A program made the translations under genes and the position numbers. 23,489 nucleotides of DNA, taken from contig JAJDCF010000003.1 in NCBI GenBank assembly GCA_029260955.1, positions 1 through 23,489 on the forward strand, written 5' to 3'. Positions 7,109 to 15,203 of the stretch are shown one piece after another. Source of the DNA: Patescibacteria group bacterium (GTDB lineage Bacteria > Patescibacteriota > Gracilibacteria > UM-FILTER-43-11). Every line of letters begins with the position of its first letter. The first letter of the stretch is position 1. The notes below the pieces were generated by a model. The model made no database searches. It was not told the DNA's origin and saw only the letters and a program-made list of their open reading frames with translations.

Positions 7109-7141
7109 GTACAATGAACTAGTTCCAAATTGTGCTAAGAT
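7109..7141 (+). promoter_or_regulatory. Promoter and overlapping dyad before the histidine kinase
   Basis: TGC-TAAGAT (7133-7141) is an extended -10 box whose start point would fall one to three bases before the ATG at 7150, so the mRNA would be almost leaderless. Just upstream is a dyad: GTACAAT (7109-7115) faces ATTGTGC (7129-7135), with the perfect palindrome GAACTAGTTC (7116-7125) inside. This is the layout of a repressor operator in the -35/spacer region; no regulator is identified. Confidence 0.4.
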
Positions 7142-7149
7142 ATAGCTGT

Positions 7150-8622
7150 ATGCAAATATCAGTAACAAAAAGTTACCTTCCTCGATTCTTTGTGGGTATT
7201 TTGGTGCTTATCGGACTGTATTTTGCTAGTATTTATAATTTTTTGCTTTTCCACTCACTAGCAGAGTTTTTTAGCATTTTCATAGCTTTTACAGTTTTTT
7301 CGATCGCATGGAATTCAAAGAAATTCAGCGACAATCATTATATTTTGTTTCTGGGAATCGCGTTCGCGTTCATTGGAACTATTGACCTTGTTCATCTTCT
7401 TGCCTACAAGGACATGAATGTTTTTACCAATTACGATGCTAATCTACCAACGCAACTCTGGATTGCCGCAAGATATTTGCAAGCACTGACACTTCTGATT
7501 GCCCCTATTTTCTTTGTCAGAAAGCTAAAATACAATAAAACTATATTCGTTTATTCAATTGCTACAGTAACTCTGCTTGCGTTGATTTTTGCCAGAGTAT
7601 TTCCTGACGCCTTCATTGAGGGATTTGGCTTAACCGACTTTAAAATAATCAGTGAATATATCATTTCAACAATTCTTTTAGCTTCATTAATATTCCTATA
7701 CAAAAATAGGAATGCATTGGAAAGGGGGATATTTAAATTGATTGCCGCATCGATTATACTGACTATTTTTTCTGAGCTGGCATTTACGTTCTACATTAGT
7801 GTTTTCGGCTTTTCCAACCTGGTAGGACACTATTTCAAAATCATAGCATTCTACCTAATATATGTTGCTCTTGTTAAGACATCTTTGACTGAGCCATACA
7901 AAACACTATTCAAGAAAACTAAAGACAGTGAAGAAAGACTAAAGAGGGCAAGTGCTGTAAAGGATGTATTTATTGATATCGCCAGCCATGACCTTCTGAA
8001 TCCAACTACAAGTATAAAATTGACAGCTGAACTAGCTCTAAGGTCGGAGAAAAATCCGAAAAAAAAGGAAAACCTAAAAATGATAGAGGATTGTAGTAGT
8101 AATATTATTAAAATAATACGAAACGCTAAGTCGCTCGCCAAAATCGAAACTAGTGAAGAATTAAAATATAAAGAAGAAGATTTGGGTAAAATACTAAAAA
8201 CCACAGTAGACAATATGAGAAGCACCGCCACCAAAAAAAATATGGATATTAAGGGTGTCAATGAGGGTATCAATGGTGGAAAGTTTATAGCAAAGGTTAA
8301 TCCACTCATTGCCGATGCATTTTCAAATCTTATAAGCAATGCTATAAAGTATGGCTCAGAAAAATCAGAAGTAACTGTAAAAATTGAAAGTAAGGGGAGA
8401 ATGTGGCAAATATCAGTGGCTAATGCGGGTGTTAACATTCCAGAAAAGGACAAAAAGGGAATTTTTGATAGATTCTCACGTTTAGAAAAAAATACAAAAA
8501 TAAAAGGAACTGGATTGGGACTTGCTATAACAAAAAGAATTGTAACTGCGCACAATGGAAGAGTTTTGGTAGAGGATAATCCCGGTGGTGGCAGCATTTT
8601 TATTATTCAAATACCAAAATAA
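7150..8622 (+). CDS. MASE3-type membrane sensor histidine kinase
   Basis: 490 residues from ATG 7150; the in-frame GTG at 7132 lies inside the likely promoter. Residues 7-245 form about seven membrane helices and resemble the MASE3 sensor domain (FHSLAEFFSIFIAFTVF..., then GTIDLVHLLAYKDM). A dimerisation helix follows. The phosphoacceptor is His280 in IASHDLLNP, next come the ATPase N-box NLISNAIKYG and the C-terminal KGTGLGLAI box. The G1 box reads NAGVN rather than DxGxG, so Asp is replaced by Asn, a variant also met in working kinases. No response regulator lies beside it, making it an orphan kinase. The bound signal is unknown. Confidence 0.92.
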   Translation: MQISVTKSYLPRFFVGILVLIGLYFASIYNFLLFHSLAEFFSIFIAFTVFSIAWNSKKFSDNHYILFLGIAFAFIGTIDLVHLLAYKDMNVFTNYDANLPTQLWIAARYLQALTLLIAPIFFVRKLKYNKTIFVYSIATVTLLALIFARVFPDAFIEGFGLTDFKIISEYIISTILLASLIFLYKNRNALERGIFKLIAASIILTIFSELAFTFYISVFGFSNLVGHYFKIIAFYLIYVALVKTSLTEPYKTLFKKTKDSEERLKRASAVKDVFIDIASHDLLNPTTSIKLTAELALRSEKNPKKKENLKMIEDCSSNIIKIIRNAKSLAKIETSEELKYKEEDLGKILKTTVDNMRSTATKKNMDIKGVNEGINGGKFIAKVNPLIADAFSNLISNAIKYGSEKSEVTVKIESKGRMWQISVANAGVNIPEKDKKGIFDRFSRLEKNTKIKGTGLGLAITKRIVTAHNGRVLVEDNPGGGSIFIIQIPK

Positions 8623-8709
8623 ATCCTCAATACAGGTAGCTCGTAGCTTGAACTACAAACCAAGCGAAAAAAATTTTGTAAGGTGGGAACGATATAACCA
8701 TATATAATT

Positions 8710-9153
8710 ATGAGTAATAAATGTTCTACACTTTGTAAGGTCTATCATTGTCCTTACCACTTTGGTGCAACCGTACTTAGGTTGGCTTTTGGTATTTTAT
8801 TCGTTCTGGTCGCTGTCAAAAAGTTCCGAATGGGATATTTTGGATTCGCCGACATGCTTATTAATGGCGAAGGCCTGATGGCACAAGAAATACCTAGCTT
8901 CATTCTTTATATCTACGGAGCTCTCACTCCGGCAATTGAATTTATTGCAGGTGCGCTACTTATTTTGAACAAGAAGCCTAAGATTGCCTACAGTATTGCG
9001 GCTTTGTTCTATCTCTCGTTTGTCTTTGGACAGATGTACGACGGAAATGCCGTTAAGGTTGGCACCGAATACATCCCATCCCTTCTCGCGGTGGTTGTTG
9101 GTTACTGGTTAACTGACTACATCAGCACGCACAAAGAAGAGGCACGAGTCTAA
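8710..9153 (+). CDS. DoxX-like four-helix membrane protein
   Basis: 147 residues. After a Cys-rich N-terminus (Cys5, Cys9, Cys14) there are four hydrophobic segments (about 19-37, 62-87, 90-108 and 120-138). The pattern GATVLRLAFGILFVLVAVKKF and the later EFIAGALLIL resemble the DoxX/DoxD family of small membrane proteins linked to thiol redox or quinone chemistry. The cysteines make a redox role attractive, but this is inference. TATAAC (8693-8698) lies 11 bases before the ATG, suggesting a very short leader; TATAAT at 8703-8708 is too close to the ATG to serve as its -10. Downstream genes have their own -10 boxes. Confidence 0.75.
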   Translation: MSNKCSTLCKVYHCPYHFGATVLRLAFGILFVLVAVKKFRMGYFGFADMLINGEGLMAQEIPSFILYIYGALTPAIEFIAGALLILNKKPKIAYSIAALFYLSFVFGQMYDGNAVKVGTEYIPSLLAVVVGYWLTDYISTHKEEARV

Positions 9154-9228
9154 TAAGGAAGAAGCCCTCCTCGATAGTGCAATATTCTGTATAATTAGAA
9201 TCATATTCACCTAATTATATTAAGTATT

Positions 9229-9627
9229 ATGAAAGGATTCTTTACCAATATTGAAAATGACACTCTGGAAAATGATAATTTCCGAAAGGTCCTCTATTCA
9301 GCAAAACACTGTCAGCTGGTACTAATGAGCCTGAAGCCAGGAGAGGAAATTGGAATGGAAGTGCACGACGAAAACGATCAATTCTTTCGTTTTGAATCAG
9401 GGGAAGGTAAATGCATCATCGACGGAAACGAGTACAAACTGGAGGACGGTGTAGCAATCATCGTACCTTCCGGAGCAGAGCACAACGTCATTAACATCTC
9501 CGAAACCGAAGATCTAAAGATGTATACTATTTATTCTCCCGCACACCATAAAGACGGCATTATTCGAGCGACAAAAGAAGAAGCTGAAGCAAACGAGGCC
9601 GATTTTGATGGCGTCACAACGGAATAA
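9229..9627 (+). CDS. Single-domain cupin protein
   Basis: 132 residues forming one cupin barrel. Motif 1 is GMEVHDENDQFFRFESGEG (His46, Glu48, Glu55) and motif 2 is VPSGAEHNVIN (His85), so a metal site is likely although the usual HxH is HxE. Similar small cupins include sugar-isomerase-like and dioxygenase-like proteins; the substrate cannot be read. The C-terminus is acidic (ATKEEAEANEADFDG). Two possible -10 boxes precede it, TATAAT (9190-9195) and TATATT (9215-9220); the second lies eight bases before the ATG and would make the message leaderless. Confidence 0.85.
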   Translation: MKGFFTNIENDTLENDNFRKVLYSAKHCQLVLMSLKPGEEIGMEVHDENDQFFRFESGEGKCIIDGNEYKLEDGVAIIVPSGAEHNVINISETEDLKMYTIYSPAHHKDGIIRATKEEAEANEADFDGVTTE

Positions 9628-9631
9628 AACA

Positions 9632-9656
9632 TATAATACTCCCGTTTAACCAAGGA
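9632..9656 (+). promoter_or_regulatory. asnS -10 box and Shine-Dalgarno
   Basis: TATAAT at 9632-9637, just after the cupin stop, predicts a start near 9644. AAGGA at 9652-9656 sits five bases before the ATG at 9662 and is the clearest Shine-Dalgarno sequence in the window. The -35 region is weak. Confidence 0.55.
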
Positions 9657-9661
9657 ATATT

Positions 9662-10957
9662 ATGAGTTTTAAGATAAAGAATGCCCGAGATTTTGTTGAT
9701 CAGGAAGTAATAATGGAAGGCTGGATGTACAATCGGCGGGGTAGCGGAAAGATCTACTTCATGCAGCTTCGTGATGGCACGGGTTTTATGCAGGGCATAG
9801 TTACCGAAGACGAAAGCGGAAAGGAATCGATGGAACAGGCTGAAAAACTGACGGCTGAAACTTCATTGCGCGTCACTGGCAAAATAAGTCAGCATCCAAA
9901 GAAGGAAGATACATTTGAGATGATCGTCACAAAAATCGAACCGGTTCAGATTCCTGCCGAAGAATATCCGATTAGCAAGAAGGAACATGGGCCCGATTTT
10001 TTGTTGGACAATCGGCATTTGTGGCTCCGTTCCGGAAAACAGTGGGCCATTCAGCGAGTGCGAAACACAATAATAAATGCCACCTACGAGTATTTTGCCG
10101 ACAATGATTTTATCAAGATCGACTCCCCCATCCTCACTCCAAATGCTTGCGAAGGAACGACAGAGCTTTTTGAAATAAACTACTTTGACGATGACACTGC
10201 CTACCTGAGTCAGTCTGGACAGTTATATTTAGAAGCAGCTGTAATGTCTCATGGGCGAGTATTTGATTTTGGACCGGTATTCCGTGCCGAAAAAAGTAAA
10301 ACCCGAAGACACCTGACAGAATTTTGGATGATGGATGCCGAAATGGCCTACTGCGACCACAAAATGAGCATGGAAATCCAGGAGGGACTCATGATGAACA
10401 TCATCAAGCGTGTTCTTGAAAAGAATATGAAGGAACTTGCGATTTTAGAACGTGATGTTGAACCTCTCAAAAAGATTCAAGGACCCTTCATACGTAAAAC
10501 CCATGCCGAAGTGGTCGCGGAATTGCGCGAAATGGGATCTGACATCGGCGAAAAGGATGACTTGGGCGCGGATGATGAAACCATGCTGACCAAAAAATAT
10601 GACCTTCCTATTTTTGTAGAAAAATACCCAGCTGAAGTGAAAGCTTTTTACATGAAACGTGATCCAGAGAATGAAGGACTTGCCCTTTGTTGTGATCTAC
10701 TAGCACCGGAAGGCTATGGCGAAATAATAGGTGGTTCCGAGCGTGAAGATAATTTGGACATCATATTAAAACGTATCGAGGAACATAAACTCGATCCAAA
10801 AGTCTTTGATTGGTACTTGGATTTACGAAAATATGGATCCGTGCCACACAGTGGATTCGGTTACGGGCTAGAAAGAATCACCGGATGGATAACCGGCACT
10901 CATCATATTCGAGAAACCATTCCATTCCCAAGGCTTATCAACCGACTAAGACCCTAG
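9662..10957 (+). CDS. asnS: Asparaginyl-tRNA synthetase
   Basis: 431 residues, a normal length. It charges tRNA-Asn with asparagine in the cytosol. The N-terminal OB-fold anticodon-binding domain covers about 1-105 (VIMEGWMYNRRGSGKIYFMQLRDG). The class II catalytic core follows: the CEGTTELFEI segment, SQSGQLYLE, motif 2 FRAEKSKTRRHLTEFWMMDAE and motif 3 FGYGLERITGWITG. The ending HIRETIPFPR and the CEGTTELF segment favour AsnRS over AspRS; a non-discriminating AspRS is unlikely since no bacterial GAD insertion is present. The gene has its own promoter and a good Shine-Dalgarno sequence. The stop is followed by the paired dyads that precede the lactate permease gene. Confidence 0.95.
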   Translation: MSFKIKNARDFVDQEVIMEGWMYNRRGSGKIYFMQLRDGTGFMQGIVTEDESGKESMEQAEKLTAETSLRVTGKISQHPKKEDTFEMIVTKIEPVQIPAEEYPISKKEHGPDFLLDNRHLWLRSGKQWAIQRVRNTIINATYEYFADNDFIKIDSPILTPNACEGTTELFEINYFDDDTAYLSQSGQLYLEAAVMSHGRVFDFGPVFRAEKSKTRRHLTEFWMMDAEMAYCDHKMSMEIQEGLMMNIIKRVLEKNMKELAILERDVEPLKKIQGPFIRKTHAEVVAELREMGSDIGEKDDLGADDETMLTKKYDLPIFVEKYPAEVKAFYMKRDPENEGLALCCDLLAPEGYGEIIGGSEREDNLDIILKRIEEHKLDPKVFDWYLDLRKYGSVPHSGFGYGLERITGWITGTHHIRETIPFPRLINRLRP

Positions 10958-10975
10958 GTATTTCTAAAAACGTAA

Positions 10976-11024
10976 TATTAGTGGGCTAATAGCAGGCTAT
11001 TATTCCACTATTAGTCAGCTAATA
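10976..11024. promoter_or_regulatory. Duplicated dyad, probable operator pair
   Basis: Two 16-base inverted repeats of the form TATTAG-N4-CTAATA occur at 10976-10991 (N4 = TGGG) and 11009-11024 (N4 = TCAG), identical in both arms and 33 bases apart, about three helical turns. The second covers the -35 zone of the lactate permease promoter. TAGTGG (10979-10984) also pairs with CCACTA (11005-11010) around TAATAG/CTATTA, so a long RNA hairpin is possible. A repressor binding cooperatively on one face of the DNA is the favoured reading. Confidence 0.55.
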
Positions 11025-11035
11025 TTGACCAAAAA

Positions 11036-11054
11036 TGATATACTTCGTCCGAAG
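11036..11054 (+). promoter_or_regulatory. Lactate permease promoter with 5' hairpin
   Basis: TGA-TATACT (11036-11044) is an extended -10 box; the expected start is near 11051 and the leader about 17 bases. CTTC/GAAG (11043-11046 with 11051-11054, loop GTCC) makes a small hairpin here. No good -35 is visible, as expected with an extended -10. Confidence 0.5.
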
Positions 11055-11067
11055 CTAAAACAAAAAA

Positions 11068-12639
11068 ATGAGCACAATCATCGCCATTTCACCGATTGCA
11101 CTTCTCATCTATCTGATGACGAAAAAAAGATCGATGCCATCCCACTTGGCACTTCCGCTAGTGGCTATTTTGTTATATTTACTCAAAATTCTTTACTTCG
11201 GTTCCGACTTTAAGCTGATGAACGCCACCATGATTGATGGCTTGCTCACAGCTTGGACACCAATATTAGTAATTTGGGGTGCCATCTTTCTGTTTCGCAC
11301 CATGGAAAACACAGGTGGTATGGAGGTAGTTCGTGGATGGCTAAATACCATTACCGAAAACAAGGTCGCTCAACTAATGATCATCGGTTGGGCTTTTGCA
11401 TTTTTGATCGAAGGAGCTTCGGGCTTTGGTACGCCTGCCGCCCTAGCCGCCCCGCTTTTGGTCGGACTGGGTTTTACGGCTTTAAGCGCAGCCATTTTCA
11501 CCCTCATAATGAACTCGATACCAGTGACTTTTGGCGCCGTAGGAACGCCGGTCTGGTTTGGCCTGGGACAACTCGGTCTCACCGACCCACAACTTCTCGA
11601 AATCGGAGCAAAATCGGCCATCATTCATTCTATTGCGGCACTCGTCATTCCAATTATCGCCCTACGCTTCGTGGTGAGCGGAAAAGAAATCAAAAGGAAT
11701 ATTGTATTCATATATTTGAGCATTTTAGCCTGCGTTGTTCCATATGTCCTGCTGGCTCAAAGCAGTTATGAGTTCCCGGCTATTCTCGGTGGCTTCATTG
11801 GCTTAGCCCTTACTATTTGGATCGCAAGATTAGATATTGGACTAAAGAAAGTAGAGCATAGCCATAAGAAGATTCCATTCACTAAATTAGCCAAAGCCAC
11901 TTTTCCACTTTGGGGAACAGTTATATTACTTCTTATCACCCGCGTTCAGGAATTTGGTCTAAAAGGACTTCTGACTTCCTCTGCCCATTCACTCACTATG
12001 AGCCTTCAGCCAATTACCGACATTTTACTAAGCCCTTCGCTGGTCCTACAATTCAAAAATATTCTTGGAACCGGTACAAACTTTTCACACGCTCTATTAT
12101 ATGTGCCGTCCATCATTCCTTTCTTCGTTATCAGTTTTATCGCCTTCCTGATTTACAAAAGCAGTAGTAAAACTATCAAAAAAAGTTGGTCAGAAACATG
12201 GAAGCGAATGAAAAAACCAATCATCGCACTGCTAGCTGCTCTGGTATTCGTAAAGCTGCTACTTGTTGATGGTGACCAAGCCTTAACCATGATAATCGGC
12301 CAATCACTGGCCGACCTTACCGGAACATATTGGCAGTACTTTGCGGCTTTTCTGGGTGGCCTTGGCTCATTCTTCTCTGGCTCTAACACTGTTTCTAATC
12401 TGACTTTTGGCGGCATTCAACAGAGCATCGCCACCAGCCTAAACTTAAATCTGACCACAATTTTGGCCGCCCAAGCAGTGGGAGGCGCCATGGGAAACAT
12501 GGTCTGCATCAATAATATCGTCGCCGTCTGCAGCGTTCTTGGGCTAACAGGTGTAGAAGGTAAAATCCTCAAAAAAACCGTCATACCAATGGTCATTTAC
12601 GGTGTGATTGCTGGAGTCGTCACAATATTTCTAGCTTGA
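11068..12639 (+). CDS. L-lactate permease (LctP family)
   Basis: 523 residues with at least twelve hydrophobic segments. The family hallmark EGASGFGTPAALAAPLLVGLGF is present, as is the TFGAVGTPVWFGL segment and the GSNTVSN-type motif near the C-terminus. LctP carriers move lactate (some glycolate) with protons across the cytoplasmic membrane. In a fermentative organism, export or uptake are both possible. It has an extended -10 promoter and a paired dyad upstream, suggesting substrate- or redox-controlled expression (inference). The TGA stop overlaps the convergent FemAB-like gene by nine bases. Confidence 0.93.
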   Translation: MSTIIAISPIALLIYLMTKKRSMPSHLALPLVAILLYLLKILYFGSDFKLMNATMIDGLLTAWTPILVIWGAIFLFRTMENTGGMEVVRGWLNTITENKVAQLMIIGWAFAFLIEGASGFGTPAALAAPLLVGLGFTALSAAIFTLIMNSIPVTFGAVGTPVWFGLGQLGLTDPQLLEIGAKSAIIHSIAALVIPIIALRFVVSGKEIKRNIVFIYLSILACVVPYVLLAQSSYEFPAILGGFIGLALTIWIARLDIGLKKVEHSHKKIPFTKLAKATFPLWGTVILLLITRVQEFGLKGLLTSSAHSLTMSLQPITDILLSPSLVLQFKNILGTGTNFSHALLYVPSIIPFFVISFIAFLIYKSSSKTIKKSWSETWKRMKKPIIALLAALVFVKLLLVDGDQALTMIIGQSLADLTGTYWQYFAAFLGGLGSFFSGSNTVSNLTFGGIQQSIATSLNLNLTTILAAQAVGGAMGNMVCINNIVAVCSVLGLTGVEGKILKKTVIPMVIYGVIAGVVTIFLA

Positions 12640-13554
12640 TCCTTTTTTCAACTTATACAAAAAATACCAAAACGGACGCAAAATAATGTCCTTAGCTTTT
12701 GGATAATCGAGCACCTCACCACCAAACTTCGATTTGAACTGAGTGACCCCAGCCCAAGCATGCTTTACGGCTCCTTCAGGTGCAATTCCAAGAAAATCAT
12801 AATACTTACATCCACGTTTTTTGGCCTCTTTAATGGCTTCCCACTGCAATAAATAGGGTGCCATGACTTTTCCATAATGACGATCAGAAGCGCCATAGTA
12901 ATAAATGCCCCACTCATCTAAATAGACAAAAATTCCCCCTGCCACAACTCGATCTTCGTAGCGTGCCATCAAAAGTTGAGCATTATTCCCCATGGCCTCG
13001 AGCAGTTTTTGATAGAAAGATTCTTCATGAATGCCAAAATCATCTCGCTCACCTGTTTTTTTAAGTAAATGATAAAAAGTTCCCACATCCGAGCTTACTT
13101 CAATTTTTACATCGTGTTTTTCGGCCACCTTAATATTGTAACGCCCTTTCGGCTTCATCTGAGCCAGAATATCTTCATCGCTCAAACTCAAATCGATGGC
13201 CAAACTTGTCTGAGGGTGACGATCAAAAGGTGTATCAGGAAGCTCAAGAGGAAGATCTTCATAAGAAGACATGCGAATAAAGATGGCCTTCTCTTGCTGA
13301 GCAGTATGACGAATATCTTCCAGAATTTTCTGCAATGATTCCTGATCTTTAAACAATGGCCCACGAGGCACCTCTAACCAGCACAAATTAAATGGAAGAG
13401 GGTGTTTGATAACGATTGCCCTAGCTCCTTCATTCTCAAATCGCCAGGTCCTTCGCCCAATAGATTGCTGAAAAGTGTCCCATGAAGGGTGCTGCCAAAG
13501 ACTCCGATATTTGCAATCTTGCCAATCTTTCATAATACCCAAGAAGGATACCAT
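12631..13554 (-). CDS. FemAB/FemX-like peptidyltransferase
   Basis: 307 residues with the two linked GNAT folds of the FemABX family, which add amino acids from aminoacyl-tRNA to lipid II or peptidoglycan side chains. Recognisable segments are WQHPSWDTFQQSIGRRTW, WLEVPRGPLF, the MKPKGRYNIKVAEKH region (binding helix) and YYYGASDRHYGKVMAPYLLQWEAIKEAKKRGCKYYDFLGIAP, which is highly characteristic. The C-terminal KFKSKFGGEVLDYP type end (here QFKSKFGG) is also standard. The start may be 13554 or the ATG at 13533; a TACAAC (13565-13570) fits a leaderless message from 13554. A role in cross-bridge synthesis is inferred; related family members work on other aminoacyl acceptors. Confidence 0.88.
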   Translation of the reverse strand: MVSFLGIMKDWQDCKYRSLWQHPSWDTFQQSIGRRTWRFENEGARAIVIKHPLPFNLCWLEVPRGPLFKDQESLQKILEDIRHTAQQEKAIFIRMSSYEDLPLELPDTPFDRHPQTSLAIDLSLSDEDILAQMKPKGRYNIKVAEKHDVKIEVSSDVGTFYHLLKKTGERDDFGIHEESFYQKLLEAMGNNAQLLMARYEDRVVAGGIFVYLDEWGIYYYGASDRHYGKVMAPYLLQWEAIKEAKKRGCKYYDFLGIAPEGAVKHAWAGVTQFKSKFGGEVLDYPKAKDIILRPFWYFLYKLKKGSS

Positions 13555-13617
13555 CGTTTTTGTTGTTGTAAACTGATTAAAGAGTTAAAATTTAGATACA
13601 CCATTAACAATAATACT

Positions 13618-14595
13618 ATGCGTAAACTATTTATCAGCTTGGCACTGATGCTAATAATTGCACCTGCTAGCATGGCTGCCTTTGACGATGTAACCCCAAA
13701 TCACGACAACGTAATTGCCATCGAGTATCTTCAGGAAGAAGGCGTTATAGGGGGCTATCCTGATGGCTCATTCCGGCCCAATAGCACCATTAACCGAGCC
13801 GAAATGATGAAGATTTTGGTTGAAGGGCAGGGCATAACTCCAAATGAAAGTATATATAGGGATTGTTTTACTGATATTAACTCAGAATGGTTCGCAAAAT
13901 ATGTCTGTTATGCCAAGAATAAAGGGTGGGTAGACGGTTATCCCGATGGCTCATTCGGCCCAAGCAACAGCGTACTTGATGTAGAGGCAATGAAGATGAT
14001 TCTCAATGCCAGGAATATTGATATAGATGCCAGTTTTACACCTTTGTTATTTGCCACTGTTCCGCTCGATGCATGGTATCGCCCCTACCTTGTAACAGCC
14101 GAAAAACTGAATTTAACGGACAAATTAACCCCAGGAAGCAACTACAAAAGAGGTGAAGTTTCTGAAGTAATATTTCGAACTTTAGTCATAGAAAAACAAG
14201 AGGTCAGCTCTTTTTCTGCTCAAGCAAGAAATGACCTATTAAACTTAGAAAATATTAAACCTGAGATCTCATACGAAGCAGCAAGTTACATCGATTACAG
14301 TCCCGAAAAACGAACCAGCTACGAGGGCTCAAAACCCTTTGTGATCTTCTTCCATGCAAGCTGGTGTCCAACATGCGTCGCCATTGAAAGAGAGCTAAAA
14401 GACGAACTGGCAGGTTATCCAGATGGCGTACTCATTATGCAGGCTAACTTCGATATCGAAACTGCCCTTAAAGAGGAATTTGGCGTCACCAGACAATACT
14501 GGTTCGTCGTATTTGATGCAGCCGGAGAAGTGACCTTCTCAAATAATCTCTTCAACGCAACAGACGTGATTGAAAAGGCAATGGAGACCCTATAA
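13618..14595 (+). CDS. Secreted SLH-repeat protein with C-terminal thioredoxin fold
   Basis: 325 residues from ATG 13618, which gives a clean signal peptide (MRKLFISLALMLIIAPASMA, cut before AFDD). Three S-layer homology repeats follow (about 21-70, 84-132 and 147-192), the first two with the hallmark GGYPDGSFRPN / DGYPDGSFGPS. These bind secondary cell-wall polymers. Residues 238-325 are a thioredoxin fold with Trp249-Cys250-Pro-Thr-Cys253. The usual cis-Pro (I-P-T in thioredoxin) is replaced in VTRQYWFVVF by Tyr294. It is therefore a wall-attached thiol oxidoreductase or disulfide isomerase, by inference. The extra cysteines at 83 and 97 in the SLH region could be a structural disulfide. 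It ends six bases into the convergent purN gene. Confidence 0.9.
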   Translation: MRKLFISLALMLIIAPASMAAFDDVTPNHDNVIAIEYLQEEGVIGGYPDGSFRPNSTINRAEMMKILVEGQGITPNESIYRDCFTDINSEWFAKYVCYAKNKGWVDGYPDGSFGPSNSVLDVEAMKMILNARNIDIDASFTPLLFATVPLDAWYRPYLVTAEKLNLTDKLTPGSNYKRGEVSEVIFRTLVIEKQEVSSFSAQARNDLLNLENIKPEISYEAASYIDYSPEKRTSYEGSKPFVIFFHASWCPTCVAIERELKDELAGYPDGVLIMQANFDIETALKEEFGVTRQYWFVVFDAAGEVTFSNNLFNATDVIEKAMETL

Positions 14596-15183
14596 CGAAC
14601 TTGGGTCCTGCCCTTTGGCCAATGTCTTAACTACCTTCGGATACCATTCTTTCTCGAGGGTCTGCACCTTATCTTTGAGTAATTCTGCTGTGTCACCCGA
14701 TTCCACGGCTACTTTTTTCTGCAAAACAATTTCTCCACCGTCCAACACCTCGGTCACTTGGTGTATGGTCATGCCGGTTTCGGTTTCACCAGCATCCAAA
14801 ACAGCCTGATGGACGTTCAAATTCATTCCACCGGCAAATTTAGGAAGCAAACTAGGATGAACATTCAAAATCTTGCCCTTAAATTTCTCTAGTACAGGCG
14901 CTCCAAGGATTTTCATATAACCACCAAGTACTACAAGGTCCACATTGAAATATTCCAGAGTATCAGCCACTGACTGATCGTAAGTCTCACGATTAATTGG
15001 CTTGGGATCGATGAAATAAACCTTAATTCCGGCAGCCCGGGCCTTTTCGGCCGCACCACACATACTCTTGTCAGTGATCAAACAGCATATTTCAATATCT
15101 TCAAGCTCGCCACGTTCACGCGCATCGATAAAGGACTGTAAGTTGGTTCCGTTGGTGGAAGAAAGAATAGCAATTTTGTACAT
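14590..15183 (-). CDS. purN: Phosphoribosylglycinamide formyltransferase
   Basis: 197 residues, full length. PurN transfers the formyl group of 10-formyl-tetrahydrofolate to GAR in purine synthesis. The N-terminal phosphate-binding loop SSTNGTNLQSFIDA is canonical. Catalytic Asn107 and His109 lie in NVHPSLLPKF, and Asp148 in TEVLDGG. Last gene of the minus operon, 20 bases after folC, so folate polyglutamylation and folate use are adjacent. No other purine-pathway gene is in the window, so a complete pathway cannot be assumed. A formyltransferase acting on another substrate is possible, but the GAR-type loop favours the standard role. Confidence 0.92.
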   Translation of the reverse strand: MYKIAILSSTNGTNLQSFIDARERGELEDIEICCLITDKSMCGAAEKARAAGIKVYFIDPKPINRETYDQSVADTLEYFNVDLVVLGGYMKILGAPVLEKFKGKILNVHPSLLPKFAGGMNLNVHQAVLDAGETETGMTIHQVTEVLDGGEIVLQKKVAVESGDTAELLKDKVQTLEKEWYPKVVKTLAKGQDPSSL

Positions 15184-15203
15184 GACTCTAATTTACACAA
15201 ATC

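Noticed and set aside
7851..8597. 248-codon minus-strand frame opposite the histidine kinase
   Set aside because: The plus strand holds all kinase boxes in order; the antisense product is Leu/Ser/Phe-rich shadow sequence without a motif.
8646..8665. Hairpin GCTTG/CAAGC after the histidine kinase as a terminator
   Set aside because: Only five pairs, a ten-base loop and followed by an A-run on the plus strand, not a T-run.
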